Below are positions 46,930 to 57,120 of a stretch of DNA of 64,000 nucleotides, in pieces. The position numbers and the translations under genes are program-made. Location of the stretch: positions 84,811,950 to 84,875,949 of the forward strand of contig OZ026518.1 in the NCBI GenBank assembly GCA_964019695.1, read 5' to 3'. Each line of letters opens with the position of its first letter. Positions within the stretch are counted from its first letter, which is position 1. Below the pieces are notes generated by a model. The model was not told the origin of the DNA and did not search any database. It saw only the letters and a list, made by a program, of their open reading frames with translations. The DNA is from Loripinus fragilis. Taxonomy: Eukaryota > Mollusca > Bivalvia > Lucinida > Lucinidae.

Positions 46930-47716
46930 AAACTAGAAATGAGTTCAGAAGTCAATGTTAAAGTCAAAGTGACCCAAACGGTATGCACCACTCCGCCATC
47001 CCAAGATAAATCCACACGCCAAATTTGGGAATACTACCACATATAATATAGATGATATGCTTTAGAAACTATTATTCTTGAAACTAAGTCATATATAGGA
47101 TATATGCTCCAGGCATTATTATTCTAGAAACTAGGTCATAGGTCAGGATAACAGTGACATCAAAATATTACGCGACATATCACCATCTAAAGATGCATTC
47201 ATACAACAAATTTGGGATGCCTACTTCAAATAATATTAGAAGATTTGCTCCTGACACGATCATTCTAGAAACGAGGTCAAGGTCACCATGACCTAAAAAC
47301 TACTACATGACACTCTGCCATTCGAAGATGCAACCACACACTAAATTTGGGATAACTGCCTCAAATAATATTAAACAGATTCTCCCAGCACGATTTTTTT
47401 CTAGAAACGAAGTCAAGGTCAATGTCAGAGTGACCCCAAGTCTGGTACATGACACTCTGTCATCCCAAGAAGCATCAGCACACTACATTTGGGATTCCTA
47501 ACTCAAATAATATATGAGATATGCGTCGGAGTCGATACGGATTATAGAAACTAGGTCAGAGGGCAACGTCAAAATGATCAACGTGATCCAAAGATGGTTT
47601 GTGACACACCGCCAGCACAAGACACATCCACACACAAAAATATTGTATTCCTACCTCTAATAATATAAAATCGGCTTAGGACACTATTTTCTAGAAACTA
47701 GGCCAGAGTTCAAAGT
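46930..47716. repeat. ~140-bp satellite array, block 1
   Basis: The anchor CCAAATTTGGGATTCCTAC (variants) recurs near 47019, 47208, 47341, 47484 and 47635. Monomers also share GACACTCTGCCATCCCAAGA, ATGCATCCACACAC and TCTAGAAACTAGGTCAGAGG. The array is interrupted at 47716 and 50481 by retroelement sequence and resumes afterwards. Confidence 0.88.
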
Positions 47717-47950
47717 ATGTAAGGGTGCAAAGATCAGGAATCGATACAATTAAGTACCACACCTGACCTAGGATACCAATGAGGAAGTGACAAACTCACA
47801 GTAGACACCACAAACGAGAGCCAAGAGGTCAGCCCTTTCCCCGCAGGTGATTACAAAGCACATATAAACAGACGCAAACACAAGACAGAAAAAACATATA
47901 AGATCCACAAAAGAAGTACTGCCTTGGAACGGTCAGCAAAATATTTTACT
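47717..47950 (-). mobile_element. P repeat, downstream pseudo-LTR of the Naiad-like element
   Basis: GTAAGGGTGCAAAGATCAGG, CACACCTGACCTAGGATACC, CCCTTTCCCCGCAGGTGATT, CTGCCTTGGAACGGTCAGC. In the same orientation as the copy at 49675 on the other side of the coding relic, i.e. direct terminal repeats. Confidence 0.75.
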
Positions 47951-47954
47951 AATA

Positions 47955-49280
47955 TATATTTTCCCTTTTACTATTAGAGGAAAATCTATATTTAGGACGT
48001 TTAGAAATAATATTGCGAACTCTAGCATCAGGAATGACATTTAGATTACCTGTAATAACATGCCCTGCAGAGGGATGTAAATAATTAGAATTTTGACAAT
48101 CTCAGGAGTCAGGAGTATTGGAATCTATATCTATATCAGTTACAATTTAAATATAGTAGACCTAATTGGTTTGTTATATCTACAACAAATGATAGGAGTT
48201 TAAGAATTGTTAAAGTAATTTGGAATAGATGAAATCACTTAATTATCCTTGGAGTTACTATGTAAATCAATAAACTCAATACCTTTGTTAACGAATGGGA
48301 TTTGATAAAATGCCGTTTCTGGTTGATCTCAGAATCGATATAAGGACTAAAGGAAATGTTGAACATAACACCTTGTAAAAAGTGCTGCTTTATATAATTT
48401 GCTTGCTCTATAGCAAAGTGTATTAGCCTCTAACTCTAAATTACGTAAACTGAGATAGGCAAGGAACTTAAAAATGAAAATAAGCCATGCCAACCATGTA
48501 TAGGTAAAGCCAAAGAAAGATCCTTTAGAGAAGTATTAAAGCGTTTTCAGTACAATTTTGCGCTTAATGTTGCCATTTGAACGTTTACCATGATTTAACA
48601 TTCCAAGACAGAAAAAAACATCAAAATCTGGCATTTTAGAAATGTTACCTTCATGGTATATATTATCATTAAAGCCTAAAGGAAAAGATGATTGCAAAAA
48701 TTTGGTCCATTAAAGTTCAGTTTCATGTCTCTTTAAATTTTTAATCTAGTTGATGAATGAGGATCATATATAATTTTTTCAGCCGGCTGAATTACAATTT
48801 TACAAGGAGAATGAACATTACTTTTGACATGGCGATTAAGAAATATGTCAAATTTTTTAGGCTTTTTCATTTTATGAAAGTGCTCACGAAACCTAGTCTT
48901 AAGGGATCGGCCAGTTTGTCCAACATATTGCATTCCACAATTAATTTCAGTTCAAGTTATAACATAAATAAGATCAGATGAAGTTCAGTCCATATCATTA
49001 ATATTGATTATGGAAAATTGCCTACCATTTACAGATGATGTAATGGTAGTTTTAGTACATAAACGTGTGCAACAGACACACCTCTTGACATTGCACTTAG
49101 AAACATTAGGATACATTCCGCGTCTTTTGAATGCATTAAACGGTTTAGTATACTTCCTGATAATAGGTGACCCAAGAGGAGATAAACTAATGGTAGGAAG
49201 CATATCCCGATAATTGTTAACTGAAGTAGGAATACGAACAGAGGACACCAAATGTAAGCTAATGGTAGAAAAAATGTAAT
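47955..49280 (-). pseudogene. Naiad-like Penelope element: GIY-YIG endonuclease plus linker, with in-frame TGA at Cys sites
   Basis: Minus strand, 5' to 3'. A frame from about 49280 carries a cysteine cluster (SKCNVKRCVCCTRLC), then ININDMD-TGA-TSSDLIYVIT-TGA-TEINCG, then the GIY-YIG-type core MQYVGQTGRSLKTRFREHF and a downstream HVKSNVHSPC. Further on, after frameshifts and TAA/TAG stops, come SSFPLGFNDNIYHEGN, KGIEFIDLHS, RYNKPIRSTIF, then TPDS-TGA-DCQNS (a C-x-C-type motif) and GHVITGNLNVIPDARVRNII. In family relatives the three TGA positions (48985-48987, 48952-48954, 48102-48104) are Cys. GIY-YIG endonucleases nick target DNA for retroelement insertion; the RT half is missing here. Endonuclease before linker is the Naiad order. 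It is flanked by direct P repeats and inserted in a satellite. Non-functional now; selenocysteine recoding is inferred, not shown. Confidence 0.78.
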
Positions 49281-49674
49281 TTTGTTACTATCGTTCTTAT
49301 CATAAAGTTTGTGTGGGTAAGTACCATCCCAAGGCAAGCAATGGACACACCGGTTATTAAAATGACAGGCCAGTATTAATATAAGTCCTTAAAAGCAAAG
49401 GAAGACACAACAAATGCAAGCGATAATCCAAATGGCTAATACAAGTCCACAGGTATATAGAAAGCAGAAGTTATACAACGGGGTATGAAAATTGGTCATC
49501 TAGTGATCTTGAAAGCGGTACAAGACATAGAGCATATCAAGGGACAGTAATTATGGAAGGAGATTGTACACACAATCCTGAGGATTGGAATAATAAGAGC
49601 ATTAAATGAAAGTGCGGGTCGACTTTTTAGGGCCGCCACGCAGCACAGACAAAACAACTCTGATAATCAAAGTA

Positions 49675-49792
49675 AGTAAGGATGCAAAGATCAGGAATCG
49701 ATACAATCAAGTACCACACCTGACCTAGGATACCAATGGGAAAGTGACAAATTCACAGTAGACACCACAAACGAGAGCCAAGAGATTCACAG
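49675..49792 (-). mobile_element. P repeat, upstream pseudo-LTR (truncated)
   Basis: AAGTAAGGATGCAAAGATCA, CACACCTGACCTAGGATACC and ACACCACAAACGAGAGCCAA, then an abrupt switch to satellite sequence. Pairs with 47717-47950 around the endonuclease relic. Confidence 0.75.
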
Positions 49793-50481
49793 TGACCAAA
49801 AATAGTATATGGCACTCCGCCAACACAAGATGCAGCCACACACCAAATTTGGAATTCCTACCTCAAAGAATATAGGAAATATGCACCAGACTCGATGCAG
49901 ATTCTGGAAACTATGTCAGAGATCAAGGTCGAGGTTACAAGGACTCAAGGATGGTACACGACGCTCCATCATCCCAAGATGCATCCACACAACGAATTTG
50001 GGGTTCGTAGCTTAGATAATATAAGATATATGTTCCGGACACAATAATTATAAAACAAAACTAGGACCGAAAAATGGTATGCGACACTTTGCCATCCCAA
50101 GGCGCATCAACACACTAAATTTGGAATTACTACCTCAAAGAATATAGAAGGTATGCACTAAACTCTATGTCAATCATAGATTATTCTAGAAACTAGGCCA
50201 GATGTCAAGTTCACATTGACTGGAAAATGGTATATGACACTCTGCCATCCCAAGATGCAGCAACACACCAAATTTGGGATTCCTACCGCAACGAATATAG
50301 GAGATATGCACCAGTCTAGAATCTAGATCAGATATCAATGTCAATGTGACAGTGACCCAAGAATGGTACGCGACACTCAGTCATCCCAAGATGCATCCAC
50401 ACACCAAATTTGGGATTCCTACCTCAAATAATATGATATATGCTACGGACACGATTATCCTAAAACTAGGTCAGAGGTCAA
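49793..50481. repeat. ~140-bp satellite array, block 2
   Basis: Continuation of the same array (anchors near 49847, 49995, 50117, 50269, 50405). It resumes at the monomer position TTCACAGTGACC, just after the position where block 1 stopped. Confidence 0.88.
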
Positions 50482-50768
50482 AGTAAGAAAGGTGGCAAAG
50501 ATCAGGAATCAATACAATGAAGTAACACACCTGACTCAGGATACCACATGGGAAAGTGACAAAAACACAATTAAACATCACAACAAAGAGCCAAGAGGTC
50601 ACCCCTTTCCCAGCAGGTGACCAAAAGGCAGCAATAAACAGGCAGAAAAGCATGACAAACACATGACATAAATAACACAAATGATCCAGAAAAGAAGTAC
50701 CGCCTTGGAACGGTCAGTAAAAATATTTATTGTATGGCTTAAACCAGTTTTACGGTGCCAACCTCGCC
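50482..50768 (-). mobile_element. P repeat, solo insertion in satellite
   Basis: AAGAAAGGTGGCAAAGATCA through ACCGCCTTGGAACGGTCAGT to CCAACCTCGCC. The satellite reads GGTCAAAGT before it and CACAGTGACCCA after it, which joins into a normal monomer, so the insertion borders are sharp. Confidence 0.8.
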
Positions 50769-51340
50769 CACAGTGACCCATAGATGGTACAGGACACTCC
50801 GCCATCCTAAGATGTATCCATACACAAAATTAGGGATTCCTACCTAAATAATATAACAGATATCCTCGGGACACGATTATTCAAAAAACTAGGTTAGAGG
50901 TCAAAGTGACTATAAATGAGACACGACACTCTGCCATCCAAAAATGCATTCACACACCAACTTTGGAATTCCAACCACAAAGAATATAAGAGATATGCAC
51001 CAGACTTAATGCGGATAATAAAAACTATGTCAGATGTCAAGGTCCCAATGGCATAAGGGTGTTACGTGACACTCCGTCATCCCAAGATGCATCCACACAC
51101 CAAATTTGGGATTCCTACCTTAGATAACATAAGAGATATGCTCCGGAAACGATTATTCTAAGAACTAGAAAGAGATCAAAGTCACAGTGACCCAACAATG
51201 GTATGCGACACTCTGCCAACCCAAGATGCATCCACACACCAAATTTGGGGTTCCTACCTCAAAGAATTAGAAGACATGCCCAGACATGAAGCGTGACGTA
51301 CGGACGGAATGGCGGAAACTATGGATGGACAGTGTGATTA
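50769..51340. repeat. ~140-bp satellite array, block 3
   Basis: Anchors near 50826, 50958, 51098 and 51238. The array ends in a degenerate stretch with GACGTACGGACGGAATGG before the long-TIR element. Confidence 0.88.
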
Positions 51341-51358
51341 TTACACTTAGCTAAATTT

Positions 51359-53569
51359 CTAATTGGTCACCTTACATGTTTACGCTAGTTTTGAAAGTAA
51401 GATTCAGTCATACAAAAGTCACACTTCTATAAATCAACCAAGGTTTTGCAAAGACTCTGCAGGTCATTTCATTTAATTTTGCACAGACGACGCTAGATAA
51501 AAGGTATCCTAATTTCAAAAAGTCACATTTTTCCTACAATAATAAATATTCCACAGAGACGCTATCCATTTGTATTTGTTTGCTGGTTTGAAGATGTTTC
51601 TGACCGCCGTGATTTCAGACGAACAAGTTTGAAATGTTTTGCTTCACTCAGACTCTTCGTACATTTTACGTATTGCATGAATACAAACACTACCAGCAGT
51701 CAATTCGTAGAAATTCAGCCATAAGCATGTACTTTACATATGAAACTCGCCCTGTTCTGTACGCCTTATTATCTGCGGCACAGCATTGAATTTTTCAGCG
51801 TTTTTACTACTAGACGTCACTGTTCTAGTTTGGAACTTTGAAAAAAAATGCAAAGTGCCGTCAATTTTTTAAGCTTTACATTCAAACCGGAAAAGCGTAT
51901 TAGCAGTGAAGTGTTTGTCATCACAAAATAAACGAATCAAGTTCTATTCTGTTATTCCACTTTTGTTCATATAAAATGAAATCCATACAAAATTGTAGTA
52001 CAAACTACTTATGAATTTACACAAATCACGAAAAATGTGAAAAAAGCGTAAAAATCTACTTTAGGCAAAAATTCAAATGTTTGGTTTATTTTTGAAAAAA
52101 AGTAAGTGAGTATGATCAGGAAATACCACACTCACATACTGCAGATCAACCCATGGCACCGTGAGGAAGAGACAAAGAGCATTAATAATAACAATACATA
52201 TGTAAGACAGTAATAGCAAAGCAACCAGCTATCTCTTCCTCTTCAAGATGATTGCAAAACGAAAATTGACACAAAGTGATGCATAAAAAACAAAGACAAA
52301 CACATAACTTCCAAAAACAATGGGAAGTACATTAAACAATATATAAGCAACAACAGAACCACCGCCATAGAACGGACAGTACCCTAAGCCACCAGGGGCT
52401 TCAATGCATTTTACTAGCGCTAAATCTTCGCCCTAGATTCTGTTGTTGTTAAAACACAAAGTTGTTTAGCTCGCATGGAGGCTTCATTACTAATGCAAAT
52501 CATCATCACAGAGAAACAATCAAATCAAATTAGGAAGCGTCTAAACAAAAACCAAGTTCTAATTGGCCACTTTTCAAACTCATTATTTCTGACCAAACGC
52601 TAATAAGATTGAAATGATTTTTTGCCCATATATGTGCAATTTAATGGGCAAACGTTTAGCAGTGTTTTTGAACAGTTTTCTTTTACTTCAAAGTTTTTTG
52701 GGTTAAAAATGCAAAAATCGACTTTTTTAAAGAAAAAAATGGTTTTGCGAGTAGTTTTTTTTTTTTATAAAATTGACGTTTAGGTGGTTGCAAACAGGTC
52801 TATCCGACTTGAAAAACACCAAATAAATGCAATTTTGCTTATGGTGGATTTTTTACGCATTTTTAAAATATTGCATTTTTCAAATTTTTTCAAGATTTTT
52901 GAAATTCACCAGTATTTTCTGGTAAAATTGTTAAATACACTCAATTTTATTTGAACACTGCAGGCCAAACACAGTAGAACTTGATTAGTCCATTTTTGGC
53001 GATTATTGTTTTACGACTACTGAACACTTTTGGTTTCAATGTGAGAGTTTAAAAATCGATTTGGAAGCATATTATTTTTTTTTCAATTATCAAAGATTGA
53101 CGGTGAAGTCTGGTGATAATGAATAGACACTGAAAATTTCAATTCCATGTCGCTGATAATAAAGCGCACAGAGCAATGCAAAGTCTCTATATAAATTGCA
53201 AGCTTACAGCTGAATTTCAATGATTAACCTGCTAAAAGTGTTTGTCTGATGTTGTTGAGTAGCAAAAACGACGAGTCCTATGGAATCAAAACTTTTCGGG
53301 TTTAATCATCTTATATCACGCTTGCCAGTAACATCTTAAAACAAACAAAAACGTTAATTTGTGTTATGTTTTTTATCGTTGAAAAAGTGTGACTTTTTGA
53401 AATGAGGGTACCTTTTCTCTAGCTTCGTCCGTGCAAGAAGTACACATCATTTTTAAATGAAATAATTTGCAGAGTCTCGGCAAAGAATTGCTTCACTTAA
53501 AAAACATGAATTTTGTATACCCATTGTTTCACTTTCTGAACTAGCGTAAAATGTAAGGTGACCAATTAG
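51359..53569. mobile_element. Long-TIR element (2.2 kb), non-coding
   Basis: Terminal inverted repeats of about 180-200 bp: CTAATTGGTCACCTTACATG.. at the left and ..ATGTAAGGTGACCAATTAG at the right. Inner matches include GACTCTGCAGGTCATTTCAT / ATGAAATAATTTGCAGAGTC and TTTCAAAAAGTCACATTTTT / AAAAGTGTGACTTTTTGAAA. No transposase ORF. A B repeat (52095-52500) is nested inside. Confidence 0.85.
52095..52500. mobile_element. B repeat nested in long-TIR element
   Basis: The best preserved B copy: AAGTAAGTGAGTATGATCAG at its start, ATGGCACCGTGAGGAAGAG, CACCGCCATAGAACGGACAG and CTAAGCCACCAGGGGCTTC, ending AGCTCGCATGGAGGCTTCAT. It sits inside the element 51359-53569. Confidence 0.75.
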
Positions 53570-53582
53570 CAGTTGGTTTTGG

Positions 53583-53790
53583 TATATTTACAGTAGACGA
53601 TCAATAGCCAAAACCTGTTTAAATGGCTATTTACAGTTGACTGTCAATAGCCATGAAACGTTAAAATGGTTATTTACAGTCAACTGTCAATAGCCAAAAG
53701 CGTTAAAGTGGCTATTTACAATCAACTGCCATTAGCCACAAAACGCTTAAATGGTTATTTACAGTCAACTGTAAATAGCGATTTTAACGG
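53583..53790. repeat. Minisatellite of palindromic 43-bp units
   Basis: Four to five units, each with GGCTATTTACAGTCAACTGT..CAATAGCC, itself a near-perfect palindrome, separated by AAAACGTTTAAA-like spacers. The array starts just after the long-TIR element. Confidence 0.88.
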
Positions 53791-54021
53791 TTTTTGCGAT
53801 TTACAGATTAATCAGATATTTACAATGATGTTACTTAATACTCGATGAACATTTTCAAATAGAAATTGAATTTTGAGTCGTAGATATGAGTTTTTTCTAT
53901 TCTAAAAGCATGCTGTATACGTTATGTGAGCCTTGCACGTGAGTTTTGGATACGTGCTGCATGCACAAAGCGAAGAAATACGCGAACTTGTGCATGCAGA
54001 CAATATAGATCACAATACACA

Positions 54022-54082
54022 AAGTCTATTCTTAACTTCTAACAAAGAAAACAAACACAGTTTGCATGTTGGCGCGCTTTAA
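54022..54082 (+). repeat. 57-bp direct repeat, copy 1
   Basis: AGTCTATTCTTAACTTCTAA..GCATGTTGGCGCGCTT; an identical stretch lies at 54546-54602. Confidence 0.9.
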
Positions 54083-54357
54083 TGTGAGCAAATGAGCAGC
54101 GTGACATGGAAGGACGTTGTAGACCTTGATGAGATCTATTTAAGAAGTGCTTGTAAAAGCCCTGCCAGTAACACAGCTTACTTAACCCTTAGATCTTCTC
54201 ATTGCCGAAGTACCTGCCGTCCAGCCCACATGACACCAAACTTTCTATTTTTTGTTTGGCGAAAACTTGCTGTGATTTTAAACAGTGCAGTATACCACAT
54301 AGCAATGACGACGTGCAAATCAACACGGCAAGATCTCTTGCTCGAATCTATACAAAA

Positions 54358-54546
54358 TTTTGTGTGTTGCTCACATCTGTGAAGCCGCCGTAGAACTGAT
54401 TTTTCACGACACTTCGTTCACAAATACCTGATTATTCTCAGTCCGTGCATGACGACTGAGTAATAATATACTGCACAACCTTTGTTAATGCTAGTGCCGA
54501 CTAGACAAATATTCTGCTCTATTCGATGAAACGAGCAGAATGTTAA
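54358..54546 (+). repeat. 189-bp direct repeat, copy 1
   Basis: From TTTTGTGTGTTGCTCACATC to ACGAGCAGAATGTTAA; base-for-base identical by eye to 59619-59807. No TG..CA ends and no coding content. Confidence 0.93.
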
Positions 54547-54602
54547 GTCTATTCTTAACTTCTAACAAAGAAAACAAACACAGTTTGCATGTTGGCGCGC
54601 TT
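54546..54602 (+). repeat. 57-bp direct repeat, copy 2
   Basis: Identical by eye to 54024-54080; it immediately follows the 189-bp repeat. Confidence 0.9.
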
Positions 54603-55599
54603 AGAAATTACAAATGTTAGAGAGCGACAAAATTTTGTATAGATTCTAATTACGTTTTCATGTTAAGTCACATCACAATGTCTCACATAAACTTGACCTC
54701 TGAAATGTTTAACGTTTCGACTCCAAACTCTTCAACGTACATACCTGCAACAAATGAAAACAAATAGCCATATACAAATAGCCTTATTGTCAATACATAT
54801 TATTCTTATTTTCATTGCAATCATGCTGAAATCTAAAATTTATTTTCCAAAAATATCATTGTTTTCATGCCCATTTGCATATAATACTTTGATTAAAATG
54901 ACTGTATCTGGTACTCATTTTATTTACTTATTTATTTACTTTTGTTTTGCTAAATGTACCACCTATCAAAATTAGATAATCAGGTGCAAACGGCTGGTCT
55001 GAAACTCTTAAAGTACAACAAACTGCAATATCTATTATACTCAACATTTCCCCTCTGCTAACTCTGATACTGAGCTAATAATCAGGCAACTTCTATACTG
55101 GGAACCCATCTGGAATTAACCTATAAAATATACACTGAACTTGTCATTTGTTTGTGATCCTATATATCAGTCAATTTAATTTTCTTCTTTCTCTGACTTA
55201 ATAAATAAACGCATAGCTTATTAGAAATATACCATATCCATTTTATTGCCATTTTAATTTTGATATTTCACGTAACTTACCACCATGGCGATATTTTGAA
55301 AATCACCTTTTCTACTCCCGATTTTTTTTTTTTTGAGTGAATTCATTTTCTTGTTATTGTAATAAACATTGACCTCATTTTTTATCTTCTAAATACTGCT
55401 CTATACAACCATATTTACTCCTCCATCTTTGTTCATATGGAGGACATTTTCTCTCCCAAAACCATACTAAAACCAAATACATCGTTGTTTGAAAGTCTAC
55501 CCTTATTTTCATCTGAGATTTTTTTTTTTTTATTGATTTTGCTTTCAGGGACTTTTGCACCTTTAGAAAATTAAGACCTTCAATCTGCATTTTCAACCT
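54603..55599. other. No gene seen
   Basis: AT-rich non-coding sequence before the 72-bp minisatellite; poly-T tracts near 55322 and 55520. Confidence 0.45.
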
Positions 55600-57120
55600 G
55601 ACTTCCGCTTCCGGGGAAATCTCAGTTATTATCTGTTAACAGGTAAATAACTTTTTCCACTTCCTGGGAAATCTCAACTATTACCATCTACCAGGTAAAT
55701 ACCCTTTTCCACTTCCGAGAAATTTGTTTCCACTCCTGGGAAATCTCAATTGTTACCAGGTAAATACCATTTTCCACTTCCGGGGAACTCGTTTCCACTT
55801 CCTGGGAAATCTCAATTATTACCTTCTACCAGGTAATTACCACGTTCCACTTCCAGGGAACTCATTTCCACTTCCTGGGAAATCTCCATTATTACCTTCT
55901 ACCAGCTAAATACCACGTTCCACTTCCGGGGAACTCGTTTCCACTTCCTGGGAAATCTCAATTATTACCTTCTACCAGGTAAATACCACGTTCCACTTCC
56001 GGGGAACTCGTTTCCACTTCCTGGGAAATCTCAATTGTTACCTTTTACCAGGTAAATACCCTTTTTTCACTTCTGGGGAACTCGCTTCCACTTCCTGGGA
56101 AATCTCAATTAGTACCTTATATCAGATAAATACCTTTTTCCACTTCTGGGGAATTTCATATTTCCACTTCTGGGGAATGGACATGTGACCTAGTCACCAA
56201 CCGATTTTAAAGCTCTCTTATGAGGAAAGTTTGCTTTTCCCACATAAATCTACTGCTACTATGTTATGTTTTCTTACCTTTGGAATTACCCTTCTACCAG
56301 GTAAATACCTTTTTCCCACTTCCAGGGAACTCATTTCCACTTCCTGGGAAATCTCAATTTTTGCCTTTTACCAGGTAAATACCCTTTTTTCACTTCCTAG
56401 CAAATCTCAATTAGTACCTTATACCAGATAAATACTTTTTTCCACTTCTGGGGAACTTCATATTTCCACTTCTGGGGAACGGACATGTGACCTAGTCACC
56501 AACCGATTTTAAACTCTCTTATGAGGAAAGTTTGCTTTTCCCAGATAAATCTACTGCTACTATGTTATGTTTTCTTACCTTTGGAATTAACCTTCTACCA
56601 GGTAAATACCTTTTTTCCCACTTCTGGGAGAACTCGTTTCTACTTCTTGGGCAATCTCAATTATTACCTTATACCAGATGAATACCTTTTTTTTCCACTT
56701 CAAAGGAACTTCATGCTTCCTCTTCTTGGGAAATTACAAGTGACCTAGTCATCAAATGATTTTTGAGCTCTCTTATGAGGAAAGTTTGCTCTTCCAACAT
56801 AAATATACAGCTCCTATGATATATATTCTTACCTTTGAATATAACCTTCAACCTGGTAAATACTTTTCCCACTTCTGGGAAAATCGTTTCCACCTACAGG
56901 GCAATCTCAAAATTACCTTATACCAGATAAATATCTTTTTCCACTTCTGGGGAATTTCTTGTTTCCTCTTCTGGGGAAATGACATGTGACCTAGTCATCA
57001 ACGGATTTTTAAAGCTCTCTTATGAGGAAAATTTGCTCTTCCCACATAAATCTACTGCTCCTATGATATATATTCTTACCTTTGGAAATAACCTTTGAAA
57101 TTCCACTTCTGGGAAAATCA
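55600..57120. repeat. ~72-bp minisatellite with ~270-bp higher-order repeat
   Basis: Units such as TTCCACTTCCTGGGAAATCT followed by TTACCTTCTACCAGGTAAAT repeat about every 72 bp from 55650 to 56150. From 56218 a longer unit beginning TCTTATGAGGAAAGTTTGCT recurs near 56518, 56773 and 57021. Short repetitive ORFs across the array shift frame and look non-coding. Confidence 0.9.

Noticed and set aside
46930..51340. CRISPR-like array suggested by regularly spaced repeats
   Set aside because: Monomers of ~140 bp are tandem satellite units without unique spacers, in eukaryotic sequence.
55724..56989. Repeated short ORFs suggesting a repetitive protein
   Set aside because: They follow the ~72-bp minisatellite, change frame between blocks and contain many stops.
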